From Peribacillus simplex NBRC 15720 = DSM 1321 (GTDB taxonomy: Bacteria > Bacillota > Bacilli > Bacillales > DSM-1321), in assembly GCF_002243645.1 (NCBI RefSeq), contig NZ_CP017704.1:1713501-1777500 (forward strand): a stretch of DNA of 64,000 nucleotides, given 5' to 3'. Positions 36,235-45,972 of this stretch are shown one piece after another; position 1 is the stretch's first letter, and the number at the start of each line of letters is the position of its first letter. The notes beneath the pieces were generated by a model. That model made no database searches. It saw only the letters and a program-made list of their open reading frames with translations, and was not told the origin of the DNA. A program made the position numbers and the translations under genes.

Positions 36235-37122
36235 TTAATCTTGAACTAGGAGCAGCCTGTCATTTATATACTTGCGAGCCATTAATGCGTATTCCAATGG
36301 ATGAGCAACGGACGGATCTTGTTCCGCTTCTACTACAATCCAGCCTTTATAATGATTTTTCAGTAATGTATGGTAAGCTTCCACAAAGTCAATACAGCCG
36401 TCACCAGGCACTGTGAACATACCCGCTAAAAAAGATTCTTGAAATGATTTTCCCTCTTTCCGGCACTGCTCCAGCACGTCATGCCTTACATCCTTGAAAT
36501 GAACGTGTCCAATGCGGTCGATATGCTTTTGCAGAAGGGACTTGCAATCGCCATCCGATACATAAATATGTCCAGTATCATATAACAGATGCACTTTCTT
36601 TTCGGTATTTTCCATAAGGCGGTCAATTTCACTCAGTGTCTGGACCCCTGTCCCCATGTGGTGGTGATACACCAGTTTTAAGTTGTAAAGTCCAGCAATA
36701 TCCCCGAGCCGATTCAGGCCCGTACACAATATTCCCCATTCTTCATCAGTAAAGTGGGGCTTTTCCTTAAATACATCGTACCTTCCGCCTTGGATACTGT
36801 AAGTCTGTTCGGATACTACCGCTACATCTCCATCGACAGCCTGTAAATATTTGCAGTGTTCATGGAAATCCCGTTCTGCTTTTTCGATGCCATCACGGAT
36901 GATGAAACTGCTGAACCACTGACCGGCTATTTTTAAGTTCCGAAGCTGCAGCTCTTTATTCAGGACCGCCGGTTCCGGGAAGAAACCTCCTACTTCGGTC
37001 CCCTGAAATCCTGCCACGACAATATCGCTTAAAAGGTGGGATAAGGTGTTTTCAGCCCCGATTTCCGGAATATCATCATTACGCCAGCCAATTGGGGCAA
37101 TCCCCCACGAAATCTCCTGCAT
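36235..37122 (-). CDS. iolE: Inosose (2-keto-myo-inositol) dehydratase IolE
   Basis: 295 residues; TIM-barrel isomerase-like fold. It begins [19 protein letters not shown], the standard IolE opening, and has [28 protein letters not shown] and HVHFKDVR, containing metal-binding residues. It removes water from 2-keto-myo-inositol to give a diketone, the IolD substrate. AGGGGG precedes the ATG and it starts 16 bases after iolD. Confidence 0.93.
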   Translation of the reverse strand: MQEISWGIAPIGWRNDDIPEIGAENTLSHLLSDIVVAGFQGTEVGGFFPEPAVLNKELQLRNLKIAGQWFSSFIIRDGIEKAERDFHEHCKYLQAVDGDVAVVSEQTYSIQGGRYDVFKEKPHFTDEEWGILCTGLNRLGDIAGLYNLKLVYHHHMGTGVQTLSEIDRLMENTEKKVHLLYDTGHIYVSDGDCKSLLQKHIDRIGHVHFKDVRHDVLEQCRKEGKSFQESFLAGMFTVPGDGCIDFVEAYHTLLKNHYKGWIVVEAEQDPSVAHPLEYALMARKYINDRLLLVQD

Positions 37123-37138
37123 TATTGACTTCCCCCTT

Positions 37139-39049
37139 TTAATATTGTTTGGCCTTTTTTAATTTCTCTTGTCTCGCTTCATATGCCATTTGTATACTTT
37201 TCCGTTCCGAGACCTCTGCCACGCCAACATTCCACCAGGAGTCATAACCATCCGTCATCGTTTTCGGCAGAACCTTCATTTCTATTAATGTAGATGCGGA
37301 TTGATTCTTTGCATCCTCCAATGCGGCTTTCAGCTCATCGACTGTATTGGCCCGATATGTTTTGGCCCCGTACCCTTCCGCCACTTTTGCGTAATCAATA
37401 TTCATGATTTGGTTATCATGTGTTCTGAACTCACAGCAATATGTTCCGCTGCCATTCTCCATTTGCAAATTGTTGATGCAGCCAAAGCCTGAATTATCAA
37501 ACAATAAAATGTTGATTTTATGATTATATTGGATGGCTGTGATCAATTCCGAATGAAGCATCAGAAAACTGCCGTCCCCTACCATTGCATAGACTTCCCT
37601 GTCTGGATGGGCAAGCTTAGCTCCTAATGTTCCTGCAATTTCGTAGCCCATGCAGGAGAATCCATATTCAAGATGGTACGTGTTTGGTACGCTTGAATGC
37701 CAGAGGCGCTGCAAGTCACCCGGAAGTGATCCGGCTGAACCGACCACCACACTCTCCTGATCGACCGTATCGTTTATTGCGATCATCGCAGTGGATTGGG
37801 CCAATTCAGTTTTCAATGCATCCGAGTATTCGTTCAAGACTTGCTGTGAAAACTGGCTTTTGATTTCAGGCGTGAAATTTTCACGGCTGAAAGTGACTTG
37901 ACTTAAACGGGTCCGTTCGGAAAGCCACTCCGCCTTCCATTCTCCAAGCATTTCCCCATATTCGGTTTCATAGCCCACTAGTAATGCTTCAAGGTTCTCG
38001 AGCGACACTTTTGCATCGGCGACGACTTGAAATCCATCTAATTTATAGGTTTGAAGGCGGCTGACGTTAATGTTCAAAAACTTTGTCCTTTCAAAATCAA
38101 ATGCAGTTTTGGAAGAAGTCGTAAAGTCCGTATAGCGGGTCCCGACACCAATTACGAGATCTGCCTGGCGGGCAGCCTTATTGGCAGCCATCGTACCGAG
38201 AATGCCTACTCCGCCCAAATTCTTAGGAAAAGATGATTCCACCGTCGATTTACCGGCCTGTGTTTCCACAAGTGGAATGTTATGCTTTTCAGCAAGCTTC
38301 ATCAAAATATCCCGAGCTCCGGAATATCTTGCTCCGCCACCGACGATGATGATCGGCTTCTTACTTGCTCTAATTCTATCGGCAGCTCCTAGCAGTTCCC
38401 GTTCAACCGGAGCTTTCCGATCTAAATAATGGACGCGTTTTTCAAAAAAATGCTCATCGAAATCGAATGCTTCCCCTTCTACATCCTGTGAGATGCATAT
38501 CGTCGCTGGCCCAGCTTTCCCGGGATCGGTCATCACCTCGAAGGCACGGATCAGACTGGACATGAGCTGCTCAGGGCGAGTGACGCGATCCCAATATCTT
38601 GATACTGCCAGAAAAGCGTCATTTGTGGTGATGGCCGTACTATGCTCATGCTCAAGTTGCTGAAGAACCGGATCCGGCTGACGTGTCGCAAATGTATCAG
38701 CAGGAAGTAAGAGGACAGGAATATTGTTGGCAAGTGCAGTCCCCGCCGCAGCAATCAAGTTTGCCGAGCCTGGACCGGCAGATGTAGTGACGGCATAAAT
38801 TTTCCTTCGTAGCATTTCCCGGCTGTAGGCGATTGCTGCGTGTGCCATCCCTTGCTCATTCTTTCCTTGAATCACTTTCAAGTGGCCAGCATCCTGTTCG
38901 AGTGCCTGACCAATACCAACGACATTACCATGGCCGAATACATTAAATATCCCTTCTACAAAGGGAGACTCCTCACCATCAACATGAATGTACTGCTGAT
39001 TTAAAAACCTGATTAAAGCCTGGGCTGTCGTCAATCTCACTGTTCCCAT
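37139..39049 (-). CDS. iolD: 3D-(3,5/4)-trihydroxycyclohexane-1,2-dione hydrolase IolD
   Basis: 636 residues, thiamine-diphosphate enzyme of the acetolactate synthase fold. The N-terminal pyrimidine-binding part includes [17 protein letters not shown]; the central domain has [12 protein letters not shown]; the C-terminal diphosphate motif is [17 protein letters not shown] ending in NNLQ. It opens the cyclic diketone ring to 5-deoxy-glucuronate. Length agrees with Bacillus IolD. GGGGTG lies before the ATG. Order iolC-iolD-iolE is as in B. subtilis. Confidence 0.94.
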   Translation of the reverse strand: MGTVRLTTAQALIRFLNQQYIHVDGEESPFVEGIFNVFGHGNVVGIGQALEQDAGHLKVIQGKNEQGMAHAAIAYSREMLRRKIYAVTTSAGPGSANLIAAAGTALANNIPVLLLPADTFATRQPDPVLQQLEHEHSTAITTNDAFLAVSRYWDRVTRPEQLMSSLIRAFEVMTDPGKAGPATICISQDVEGEAFDFDEHFFEKRVHYLDRKAPVERELLGAADRIRASKKPIIIVGGGARYSGARDILMKLAEKHNIPLVETQAGKSTVESSFPKNLGGVGILGTMAANKAARQADLVIGVGTRYTDFTTSSKTAFDFERTKFLNINVSRLQTYKLDGFQVVADAKVSLENLEALLVGYETEYGEMLGEWKAEWLSERTRLSQVTFSRENFTPEIKSQFSQQVLNEYSDALKTELAQSTAMIAINDTVDQESVVVGSAGSLPGDLQRLWHSSVPNTYHLEYGFSCMGYEIAGTLGAKLAHPDREVYAMVGDGSFLMLHSELITAIQYNHKINILLFDNSGFGCINNLQMENGSGTYCCEFRTHDNQIMNIDYAKVAEGYGAKTYRANTVDELKAALEDAKNQSASTLIEMKVLPKTMTDGYDSWWNVGVAEVSERKSIQMAYEARQEKLKKAKQY

Positions 39050-39081
39050 CTTCTGTTCACCCCTCTATGTAGATAAATTCC

Positions 39082-40059
39082 TTACACGCGTTCGGCAATC
39101 AAACCCTCGATTTCTTCTGCAACGGGCATCGCCTCGGATGAGCTGTGCTTGCTTACTACTATGGAAGCGGAAGCACTGCCAAACTTCAAAGCGCTTTCAA
39201 TCCCTTTGTCACTCACTAACGCATATAAGAAAGCGGAAGCATATGAATCCCCTGCGCCGAACGTTTTCAATACTTTCGTTTTATAGGACTTCGCTTTAAA
39301 AACGTCGCCTGATTTGGCATAGGCATATGAACCCTCGACGCCGTGTTTGATGACCACCAGGTCTGCGGAATGTTTAAACAAGTAACGGACGGTTTCTTCA
39401 TTTGTACCTTTTTCGATATTTTCCATTACATCATATTCATCACGCGTGCCAATCAAAATGTCTGATTGCTCTGCGACTAACGAATAGTAAACGGAGGTTT
39501 CTTCAATGGAATTCCATGTATAAGGACGGTAATCCAATTCAAATACGACTTTTACATCATTTCTTTTCGCAAGGCTGACGGCTTTTAAAACTGCCTCACG
39601 TGATGGGCTTTTTGCTAAAGCCGTCCCTGAAACCAATAGGATCTTTGATTTTTTGATATATTCTTCATCCACTTCCGAAGGTGCTAAATGAAGGTCGGCT
39701 ACATTATCCCGATACATCAGGATACTGCATTCTTCAGGACTTTTAATTTCCGTGAAGGCGAGTCCCGTTTTATGCCCTTCTTGATCGATTACCATATTAG
39801 ATGTATCAACACCTGCCTCACGCATATAACGCTCGATGAAACGGCCGTGCTGATCATCTGCAAGCTTACCGATGAATCCGACTTTCAAGCCTAATTTTGC
39901 ACTTCCGATGGCAACATTGGCAGGTGAACCGCCAACGTATTTTGTGAATGTCATGGTCTCTTCCATCGGACGGTTATATTCATTGGCATTCAAATCGATG
40001 CAGGCACGGCCAATGGCAATCAAGTCAAACTCCTTATTGAGATTAAAAGTATAGTTCAT
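39082..40059 (-). CDS. iolC: 5-Dehydro-2-deoxygluconokinase IolC
   Basis: 325 residues, PfkB ribokinase fold. Motif 1 is TKYVGGSPANVAIGSAKLG, motif 2 KTFGAGDSYASAFLYAL with the catalytic Asp. It phosphorylates 2-deoxy-5-keto-gluconate at position 6 using ATP. AGGAGC precedes the ATG. Lies 22 bases after iolB and 32 before iolD. Confidence 0.93.
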   Translation of the reverse strand: MNYTFNLNKEFDLIAIGRACIDLNANEYNRPMEETMTFTKYVGGSPANVAIGSAKLGLKVGFIGKLADDQHGRFIERYMREAGVDTSNMVIDQEGHKTGLAFTEIKSPEECSILMYRDNVADLHLAPSEVDEEYIKKSKILLVSGTALAKSPSREAVLKAVSLAKRNDVKVVFELDYRPYTWNSIEETSVYYSLVAEQSDILIGTRDEYDVMENIEKGTNEETVRYLFKHSADLVVIKHGVEGSYAYAKSGDVFKAKSYKTKVLKTFGAGDSYASAFLYALVSDKGIESALKFGSASASIVVSKHSSSEAMPVAEEIEGLIAERV

Positions 40060-40081
40060 CCGGTTAACAGCTCCTTTTCAT

Positions 40082-40897
40082 TTAACGATTCAGGATCCAC
40101 TCATGATCGGGATCATTGTAGAATTTCCATGTCCTTGTCGGACCGGCCATGACATTCAAGTAATAAGATTCATAACCGTCAGGTACCCCTACCGGATGAT
40201 AACCGGCCGGTACAAGAACGACATCACCGTTTTCGACGGACATGGTCTCATCGATCGAACGGTCATCTGTATATACTCGCTGAAAGACGAATCCCTGAGG
40301 CGGGTTCATTTCATGGTAATAGGACTCTTCCAATAATGACTCATTTGGTAAGTTATCCCGATCATGTTTATGCGGAGGATAGCTCGACCAGTTTCCGCTT
40401 TCTGTATATACTTCAACCACCAGAAGGCTATTCGCATACGGAGCTGAATCCGGTAATATATTATGCACCATCCGCTTATTGCTCAAAATGCCCCTATGTT
40501 CCACGTCAACATCTCCCGCTTTAATCCATTTAGTCGGAAGTTGCTTATCAGAAGGCGAATAACACAGCGCCACTCTGGCCTTGGTTATCGCTTCCAATTC
40601 AAAACCTCTATCATTTGACACGTAAATGCTATCAGTCGGCACTTTATCAAATACACTATCGCGTGTGCCCAAGTCATGGTATACATCTTCGCCTACAGTC
40701 ACATTGATTTTTCCCGTAAGAGCGACAATGCAGCATTCCTTCTTGATTAATAATTCTGAATATTTAGCACCAGGAGTCAACTCCACTATTTTGAATTCAA
40801 CAAATTCTAAAGGGGAATTTCCTTTCGTAACCGCTTGAACGACTCTAACACCTTCAGCGACCTCTTGTTTTTCCGGTTTTTGAAGCAGTTTACTCAT
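40082..40897 (-). CDS. iolB: 5-Deoxy-glucuronate isomerase IolB
   Basis: About 271 residues, double cupin. Metal ligands are in WSSYPPHKHDRDNLP and LEESYYHEMNPPQGF; later PAGYHPVGVPDGY is also conserved. It isomerises 5-deoxy-glucuronate to 2-deoxy-5-keto-gluconate. The frame is open to 40954, but GGAGG lies 5 bases before the ATG at 40897 and the upstream part overlaps a hairpin, so the shorter form is preferred. Confidence 0.93.
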   Translation of the reverse strand: MSKLLQKPEKQEVAEGVRVVQAVTKGNSPLEFVEFKIVELTPGAKYSELLIKKECCIVALTGKINVTVGEDVYHDLGTRDSVFDKVPTDSIYVSNDRGFELEAITKARVALCYSPSDKQLPTKWIKAGDVDVEHRGILSNKRMVHNILPDSAPYANSLLVVEVYTESGNWSSYPPHKHDRDNLPNESLLEESYYHEMNPPQGFVFQRVYTDDRSIDETMSVENGDVVLVPAGYHPVGVPDGYESYYLNVMAGPTRTWKFYNDPDHEWILNR

Positions 40898-40913
40898 ATT
40901 TACCTCCTTATTT

Positions 40914-40945
40914 TTCAAAAAATCCGGCCCGTATCCAAACGGGCC
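40914..40945 (-). terminator. Attenuator-like hairpin between iolA and iolB
   Basis: On the minus strand GGCCCG pairs with CGGGCC around eight bases and is followed by GGATTTTTTG. It lies 25 bases past the iolA stop and just before the iolB ribosome site, so it could reduce expression of iolB-J relative to iolA. Confidence 0.55.
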
Positions 40946-40970
40946 ATCTTGCAATATCTTTATCGTTCAC

Positions 40971-42440
40971 TTATTTCACGTAGCGTGCAGTCACCATTTT
41001 TTTACGTGTATAGAACTCCACACCGTCGGTACCATTTGCATGAAGATCACCATAGAATGAATCTTTATATCCAGAGAATGGGAAGAACGCCATAGGTGCA
41101 GGAACACCCACATTTATGCCCAACATCCCGGCATGGATCGTTTCACGGAATTGACGTACATCAGCAGCACTGTCTGTATAAAGGCAAGCCCCGTTTGCCA
41201 AGGCTGAAGCATTGGCAATCTCAACGGCTTCCGTTAAATCTTTGGCGCGGACAACGGAGAGCACTGGTGCAAAAATTTCATCTTGCCAGATTTTCATTTC
41301 CTGTGTCACATGATCAAAAATCGTAGCCCCAAGGTAATAACCATTGCCGCTTGCTGCCTCGTCTTTACGGCCATCGCGTACAAGGGTCGCACCTTGAGCT
41401 ATTCCGGATTCGATGTAATCGATGGTCCTCTTCTTAGCTCCTTCCCGGATCACCGGTCCAAGAAAAACACCGTCATCCAGACCATTACCGATCGTAATGG
41501 CATCAGCTGCCTGTTTCAATTTTCCAACTAACTCGTCCGCTACACTTTCTTCTACGACAACAACCGCAGCGGCCATGCAACGCTCACCGGCCGACCCAAA
41601 AGCCGCACTTGTTATTTCCTTGGCCGTCATTTCAAGGTTGGCATCTTTCAAGACAATCGAATGATTCTTCGCTCCAGCAAGAGCCTGGATTCGCTTCAAG
41701 TTAGCCGTGCCTGTTTTATATACATATTCTGCCACTGGCTGTGAACCGACGAAGGAGATAGCTTTCACATCCTTATGCTCCAGAAGCCCATTAACCACGT
41801 CATGTGCTCCATTTACAATGTTCAATACTCCTTTAGGAAGACCTGCTTCCTCAAAAAGCTCAACAATGCGTGCTGCAAGTAAAGGTGTACGTTCAGATGG
41901 CTTTAACACGAATGTATTGCCACATGCGATTGCAAGCGGGAACATCCAGCAAGGGACCATCATCGGAAAGTTAAATGGGGTGATACCGCCGATTACACCA
42001 ATTGGGTAACGGTACATACCCGATTCAATGTTTGTCGCGATATCCGGAAGCTGTTTGCCCATCATCAGCGTAGGTGCACCCGCCGCAAACTCGACACACT
42101 CGATGCCCCGCTGTACTTCACCAATCGATTCCGATAGGCTTTTACCATTTTCTATAGTGACCAGTTTAGCAAGTTCTTCCCAATTTTCCACAAGTAGCTG
42201 CTGATATTTGAACAATATGCGAGCCCGCTTCGGGACAGCAACCTGCGACCATTTTTTAAAAGCCTCGTCCGCCACTTGAACCGCACGATCCACATCTTCC
42301 CTAGTTGAAAGTGGCACCTCGGCAATCGCCTCACCAGTTGCAGGGTTGAACACGATTTCCGTTTCCTTTGAAGTGGATTCAATCCACTCACCATTTATAT
42401 AATTTTTTAATTTTTTCACCTCATATGTTACTGATGACAT
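40971..42440 (-). CDS. iolA: Methylmalonate/malonate-semialdehyde dehydrogenase IolA
   Basis: 489 residues, CoA-acylating ALDH family. [17 protein letters not shown] and [18 protein letters not shown] are typical, with catalytic Cys in [14 protein letters not shown] and the terminal [13 protein letters not shown]. It turns malonate semialdehyde into acetyl-CoA and carbon dioxide (and methylmalonate semialdehyde into propionyl-CoA). AAGGAGG precedes the ATG. First gene of the iol operon; a TATACT box at 42496-42501 and a palindrome at 42513 lie upstream, so the palindrome covers the -35 area. Confidence 0.94.
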   Translation of the reverse strand: MSSVTYEVKKLKNYINGEWIESTSKETEIVFNPATGEAIAEVPLSTREDVDRAVQVADEAFKKWSQVAVPKRARILFKYQQLLVENWEELAKLVTIENGKSLSESIGEVQRGIECVEFAAGAPTLMMGKQLPDIATNIESGMYRYPIGVIGGITPFNFPMMVPCWMFPLAIACGNTFVLKPSERTPLLAARIVELFEEAGLPKGVLNIVNGAHDVVNGLLEHKDVKAISFVGSQPVAEYVYKTGTANLKRIQALAGAKNHSIVLKDANLEMTAKEITSAAFGSAGERCMAAAVVVVEESVADELVGKLKQAADAITIGNGLDDGVFLGPVIREGAKKRTIDYIESGIAQGATLVRDGRKDEAASGNGYYLGATIFDHVTQEMKIWQDEIFAPVLSVVRAKDLTEAVEIANASALANGACLYTDSAADVRQFRETIHAGMLGINVGVPAPMAFFPFSGYKDSFYGDLHANGTDGVEFYTRKKMVTARYVK

Positions 42441-42512
42441 GTTTTTTCCTCCTTAAAATAAAGTAGTATGTTAGATCATCAAGCCATTTTTAAAAAGTAT
42501 AGATATCGACGC

Positions 42513-42534
42513 CAAATGAAATCGATTTCATTTG
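42513..42534. promoter_or_regulatory. LacI/CcpA-type operator 1 upstream of iolA
   Basis: Perfect palindrome of 22 bp with core ATGAAATCGATTTCAT, 73 bases before iolA and next to the probable promoter. The core has the central CG of LacI-family operators and also fits the cre consensus of CcpA. Confidence 0.75.
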
Positions 42535-42622
42535 ACTTTGGAGACAATCCATCCAGGTTTCTTTCTGGGATCAATTAGTTTTTCTAGCTCAATCCCAATA
42601 TCAAATCCATCATAAAACTGCG

Positions 42623-42640
42623 AATGAAATCGATTTCATT
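42623..42640. promoter_or_regulatory. LacI/CcpA-type operator 2
   Basis: Perfect 18-bp palindrome with the same ATGAAATCGATTTCAT core, 108 bases centre to centre from operator 1. Confidence 0.75.
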
Positions 42641-42780
42641 TCTTTCAGGAGTTCAACCTGAAGAAAAAGGTGAAGACCAATCCAGGCTAACGAATATCTA
42701 TTCAACCTTAAACATGAATTAGTTCATAACTATTCGCACTTCAACTTCTGAATAAAGCTTGTACATAATCGCGTTCCGGG

Positions 42781-42796
42781 ATGAAATCGATTTCAT
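42781..42796. promoter_or_regulatory. LacI/CcpA-type operator 3
   Basis: Third copy of ATGAAATCGATTTCAT, 157 bases from operator 2 and about 340 from iolA, a spacing compatible with DNA looping. Confidence 0.7.
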
Positions 42797-43522
42797 TTAC
42801 TTTATAAGGAAATATTACAATGAATTTTTTTCCCTGTAAACACTTTTTTTGGATTTTTTTTAATATTCTCTCTTCTTTGCACTTCAAATCATTGATAGAT
42901 ATGGAAATGGGCTTGGATATTTACTTAAAAGCATTTCCAGGGAGAATACCTCTTCGCCGTATTTGAAATCCCAGCTTGGACAGGTCTTGATCCCATATTA
43001 ATTAACCACTACTTTAAAGATATCTTTAATGGTATTTTTGAATATTAATATTTCTAATCCTAATTGACTTTATCGTAGGAATTCCAGCCATCCTTAGAAC
43101 TGCATCTCTTATAAATTGTATATATAAACATACAGAACGACCTTCCTGCTCTCTCCTTTACTTTACATTTCCATCAATGTGACCAATTTAATAAAGTAAA
43201 AGATATTTTAATATATCAACAGAATAGGAATTACATAACAAAAAAAGGCACCCCTAAATGGGAGCCTGAATTTTAGTGAAGGTAAGCTATTGTATGTGAA
43301 CGGTAACCATTCCGCATCCCTATGCGCCGCGATAGTTGAGAAATGGGATATTCCACCCAGTAACTTAAGAAATATCTTTTCTAATGAAACATTTTAGTCG
43401 ATAAAGATTCTCATGGTCAATTATTGAGGTTTTGACTTAAGCACTACTTAAAAATCTAAATTCCTAAAACAAAAATGGATCAGGAAGTTATGCAGATCTT
43501 CCTGATCCATTTTTATTGTCAT
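42797..43522. other. Gene-poor stretch upstream of iol
   Basis: No complete gene was recognised. At 42936-43048 a plus-strand frame ends in FEIPAWTGLDPILINHYF and NGIFEY; it looks coding-like but has no start or known family. A hairpin at 43246-43267 (AGGC/GCCT with CCC/GGG) is followed on the minus strand by seven Ts and looks like a minus-strand terminator without an identified gene. Confidence 0.35.
43471..43514 (-). terminator. Strong terminator after a 42-codon gene
   Basis: Perfect 17-bp stem AAAAATGGATCAGGAAG with its complement around a 10-base loop. It starts 9 bases past the stop of the small gene at 43523. Confidence 0.8.
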
Positions 43523-43651
43523 TCACCTTTTATCTTTAAGACTTTTGGGAACATAGTCATTCAGTTTGTTAAATAAAGAAGTAATGTAGGAGCTGAGTTC
43601 GAATCGATCCTCCTGAACAAATTCAACTAAAGACACTCCATTTTTTTTCAT
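43523..43651 (-). CDS. Small hypothetical protein, 42 residues
   Basis: ATG 43651 follows GGGGGAAAAGG; the product starts MKKNGVSLVEFVQEDRFELS, continues with a hydrophobic-patterned helix (SYITSLFNKLNDYVP) and ends KSLKDKR. A near-perfect terminator follows directly, giving a complete gene layout. I do not recognise a family. The N-terminal MKKNGVSLVEF faintly recalls small phosphatase-like or regulatory peptides, but this is not enough for a name. Confidence 0.5.
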   Translation of the reverse strand: MKKNGVSLVEFVQEDRFELSSYITSLFNKLNDYVPKSLKDKR

Positions 43652-43934
43652 ACCTTTTCCCCCTTTTAGTTTTTATCCCGGTGCATAAGCTTTTCAGCCA
43701 CTAATACCTGGGAGTCCAGCCATTAGCTTACTTTCATTTCTTCTCTCCATCATTTTCTTTATTTGATTATACAAGAAAGCGCTTACAATGTAAAATATTA
43801 TAATACTATAGATTGCTATTTACTTAGAATGTTCCAGATAAATAAAGTTTTATCTTCATCATATTTATATTATCTAGCTGTGCTGGCTTTTAGGTGTACT
43901 TCCTATACTTGTCTAGTTCACAGTGTTTAAAATT

Positions 43935-44114
43935 TCATGAGATGCCCTTCAAAATTTCAGTTAAACGTAGGAACTCTTCCTTATCACGATTCTTTAATGA
44001 GTCATCGATTTCTTTTTCAATTTGTGCTTTCCGGTAATCACTAAGGGCCTTTTTTAAAACCATTTCAGCCATCTCTTCAGGTTCAAGCGATGTTCCTGGC
44101 AATTGCTTCTCCAT
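43935..44114 (-). CDS. Small IDEAL-domain protein
   Basis: 59 residues from ATG 44114 with AAGGAG upstream. The C-terminal half reads IEKEIDDSLKNRDKEEFLRLTEILK, matching the IDEAL domain (an I-D-x-x-L helix followed by D-x-x-x-F-x-x-L), a short motif found at the ends of several Firmicute proteins of unknown role. The N-terminus EPEEMAEMVLKKALSDYRKA is helical. No partner gene is adjacent. Function unknown. Confidence 0.65.
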   Translation of the reverse strand: MEKQLPGTSLEPEEMAEMVLKKALSDYRKAQIEKEIDDSLKNRDKEEFLRLTEILKGIS

Positions 44115-44185
44115 ACGAAACCAACTCCTTAACCTTTTTTCTATTATACTAAATAACTTGGAGATTATTATTATTTATTAAAATC

Positions 44186-44353
44186 TTATCCTTTCCTCTT
44201 TTTCATTTCCTTATCCACATGATCTCCACTTTGCCACTCTTCTATACCTAAAAAATACTGAATGTTTTGAGTTTAATTCTCCTCATTAGTTAAAACTTTT
44301 CCATATTTCTCTTTAGTCATTTTATCCGGGAAGGTCGGATCGTTTATTTCCAT
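44186..44353 (-). pseudogene. Possible small gene interrupted by a stop
   Basis: From ATG 44353 the frame gives MEINDPTFPDKMTKEKYGK and VLTNEEN, then TAA at 44273-44275, then in the same frame TQNIQYFLGIEEWQSGDHVD and a lysine-rich end. Composition is protein-like on both sides of the stop. No family recognised; it may be two unrelated short frames. 44354-44582 shows nothing else. Confidence 0.3.
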
Positions 44354-44582
44354 TACTTTAGAATTAATTATATTCCATTACAGGTGATAAGAGCTAAGTT
44401 ATTCGCTTCATTTTTTCAGAAAAGCCAGAAATATATTGACCGATATGAATCAGCCCTCTAAAATAATCTAAATAATCCAGTTTTTTACTTATATTCCTTA
44501 ACCATCATTTTTGTTCATTTCGGCTTTATTTATTTTCAAAAACAATTTTGATGAAAAACTATGCATTAAAGGAGCATTTTCC

Positions 44583-45881
44583 ATGAAAAAAAGTCGAGTT
44601 CTTTTCGCAAGTTTAGCTGGTTCCGTTATTGAGTGGTATGATTTCTATTTATACGGTACAGCAACAGGCCTGGTTTTTACAACTCTATTCTTTCCCAATC
44701 AAGATCCTGCGATTTCACTTCTTCTCGCCTTTGTCACTTTCGGGGCTGGCTACGCAGCCCGTCCAATCGGAAGTATCCTATTCGGTCATATGGGTGATCG
44801 CATCGGACGGAAGGCAGCACTCATGTTCACCCTTATTGGTATGGGAGGGAGTTCAATGCTTATTGGTGTTCTGCCCACTTATGCCCAGGTTGGGTTGGCC
44901 GCCCCCGCCATCTTGGTGGTGCTGAGGTTGATTCAAGGAATTTCCTTGGGAGGTGAATGGGGCGGAGCCATCCTATTGGCAACGGAATCTGCTCCAAAGG
45001 GTGTTCGTGGGTTATATGGATCGGTTCCCCAACTAGGGGTCCCCATCGGTTTGGTTGCTGGTTCGTTCAGCCTAACCCTTATCAGTTCCTTGACAACCGA
45101 TGCCCAATTTTTATCTTGGGGTTGGCGAATTCCATTCCTTTTAAGCGGTGTACTGATTGGATTGGCAATTTGGGTAAGGAGTGGCATTGAAGAAACGCCG
45201 GAATTCCAACAGCAGAAAGATAGCGGTGATCTTGCGAAAGTTCCCATTATTGAAACGTTGAAACACGATTGGAGAAGTGTGCTGCAAGTAATCGGACTAA
45301 AAATTGGGGACGGGTTCTTCAATGTATTCATCATGTCCTATGTTCTCGTCTTTACTACACTGTATTTTGGTTATTCCCAAGATTCAGCACTTACCGGTTT
45401 AACGATTGGCTGCGCTACAATGCTAATTACCATTCCTATCATTGGTTACATTTCTGATTTTATCGATCGAAAAATCATCTATTTTGGGGGCCTGATTCTC
45501 CTTTTCGTCTTGGCCATCCCATATTTCACAATGATTGGGCGTGGGGTCGGCTGGTTCTACTTTATGCAGGCAGTTGTACTCGGCGTCATCTGGGGAGCCA
45601 TTTTTTCTACACAAGGGACATTATTCTCGGAGCTCTTTCCAGCCAAGGTCCGTTATACTGGATTATCTGTCGGTTATCAGGTCGCGGCAGCCATTGCAGG
45701 TTTCGGTCCGCTCATCTGGACTACCATGGCGGAATCATATGGCCCATCCCCTTTGGTATTTGGCGGATTCATGATGGCAGGTCTCGCAATTTCCCTGGCG
45801 CTTTGTATATTATCACCGTATTTCAGCAGAAGGATTGTAAAGGATCAAACACACAAACCACATAAGCTGGATTTGAACTGA
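44583..45881 (+). CDS. MHS-family MFS transporter (metabolite:proton symporter)
   Basis: 432 residues from ATG 44583 (AAAGGAG 9 bases upstream; the upstream open frame lacks such a site). It starts LAGSVIEWYDFYLYGTATGLVF, the hallmark of the ProP/ShiA/KgtP group, and has GHMGDRIGRKAALMFT, LIQGISLGGEWGGAILLATE and LFSELFPAKVRYTGLSVGYQ. These import organic acids, betaines or shikimate-like compounds with protons. It stands alone between two terminators. Given nearby quaternary-amine or hydroxyacid catabolism, a betaine, carnitine or dicarboxylate substrate is possible but not shown. Confidence 0.88.
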   Translation: MKKSRVLFASLAGSVIEWYDFYLYGTATGLVFTTLFFPNQDPAISLLLAFVTFGAGYAARPIGSILFGHMGDRIGRKAALMFTLIGMGGSSMLIGVLPTYAQVGLAAPAILVVLRLIQGISLGGEWGGAILLATESAPKGVRGLYGSVPQLGVPIGLVAGSFSLTLISSLTTDAQFLSWGWRIPFLLSGVLIGLAIWVRSGIEETPEFQQQKDSGDLAKVPIIETLKHDWRSVLQVIGLKIGDGFFNVFIMSYVLVFTTLYFGYSQDSALTGLTIGCATMLITIPIIGYISDFIDRKIIYFGGLILLFVLAIPYFTMIGRGVGWFYFMQAVVLGVIWGAIFSTQGTLFSELFPAKVRYTGLSVGYQVAAAIAGFGPLIWTTMAESYGPSPLVFGGFMMAGLAISLALCILSPYFSRRIVKDQTHKPHKLDLN

Positions 45882-45904
45882 TTCTAAAATCCCTGGCATA
45901 AGTA

Positions 45905-45955
45905 AAAACAGAGGCTGCATGTCCTATTACTTGGACAAGCGGCCTCTGTTTTTTT
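45905..45955. terminator. Bidirectional terminator between MHS transporter and phosphatase genes
   Basis: Stem AACAGAGGC/GCCTCTGTT with inner TGTCC/GGACA; T-run on the plus side and an A-run on the other, fitting the convergent genes. Confidence 0.8.
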
Positions 45956-45972
45956 AGAACGCATATACCTCT

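Noticed and set aside
42513..42796. Reading the three palindromes as a CRISPR-like or REP array
   Set aside because: They are short symmetric operators at irregular spacing (108 and 157 bases), without spacer-repeat structure or cas genes.
42903..43048. Coding-looking plus-strand tail (FEIPAWTGLDPILINHYF)
   Set aside because: No start codon, ribosome site or family; kept only as a remark in the gene-poor stretch.
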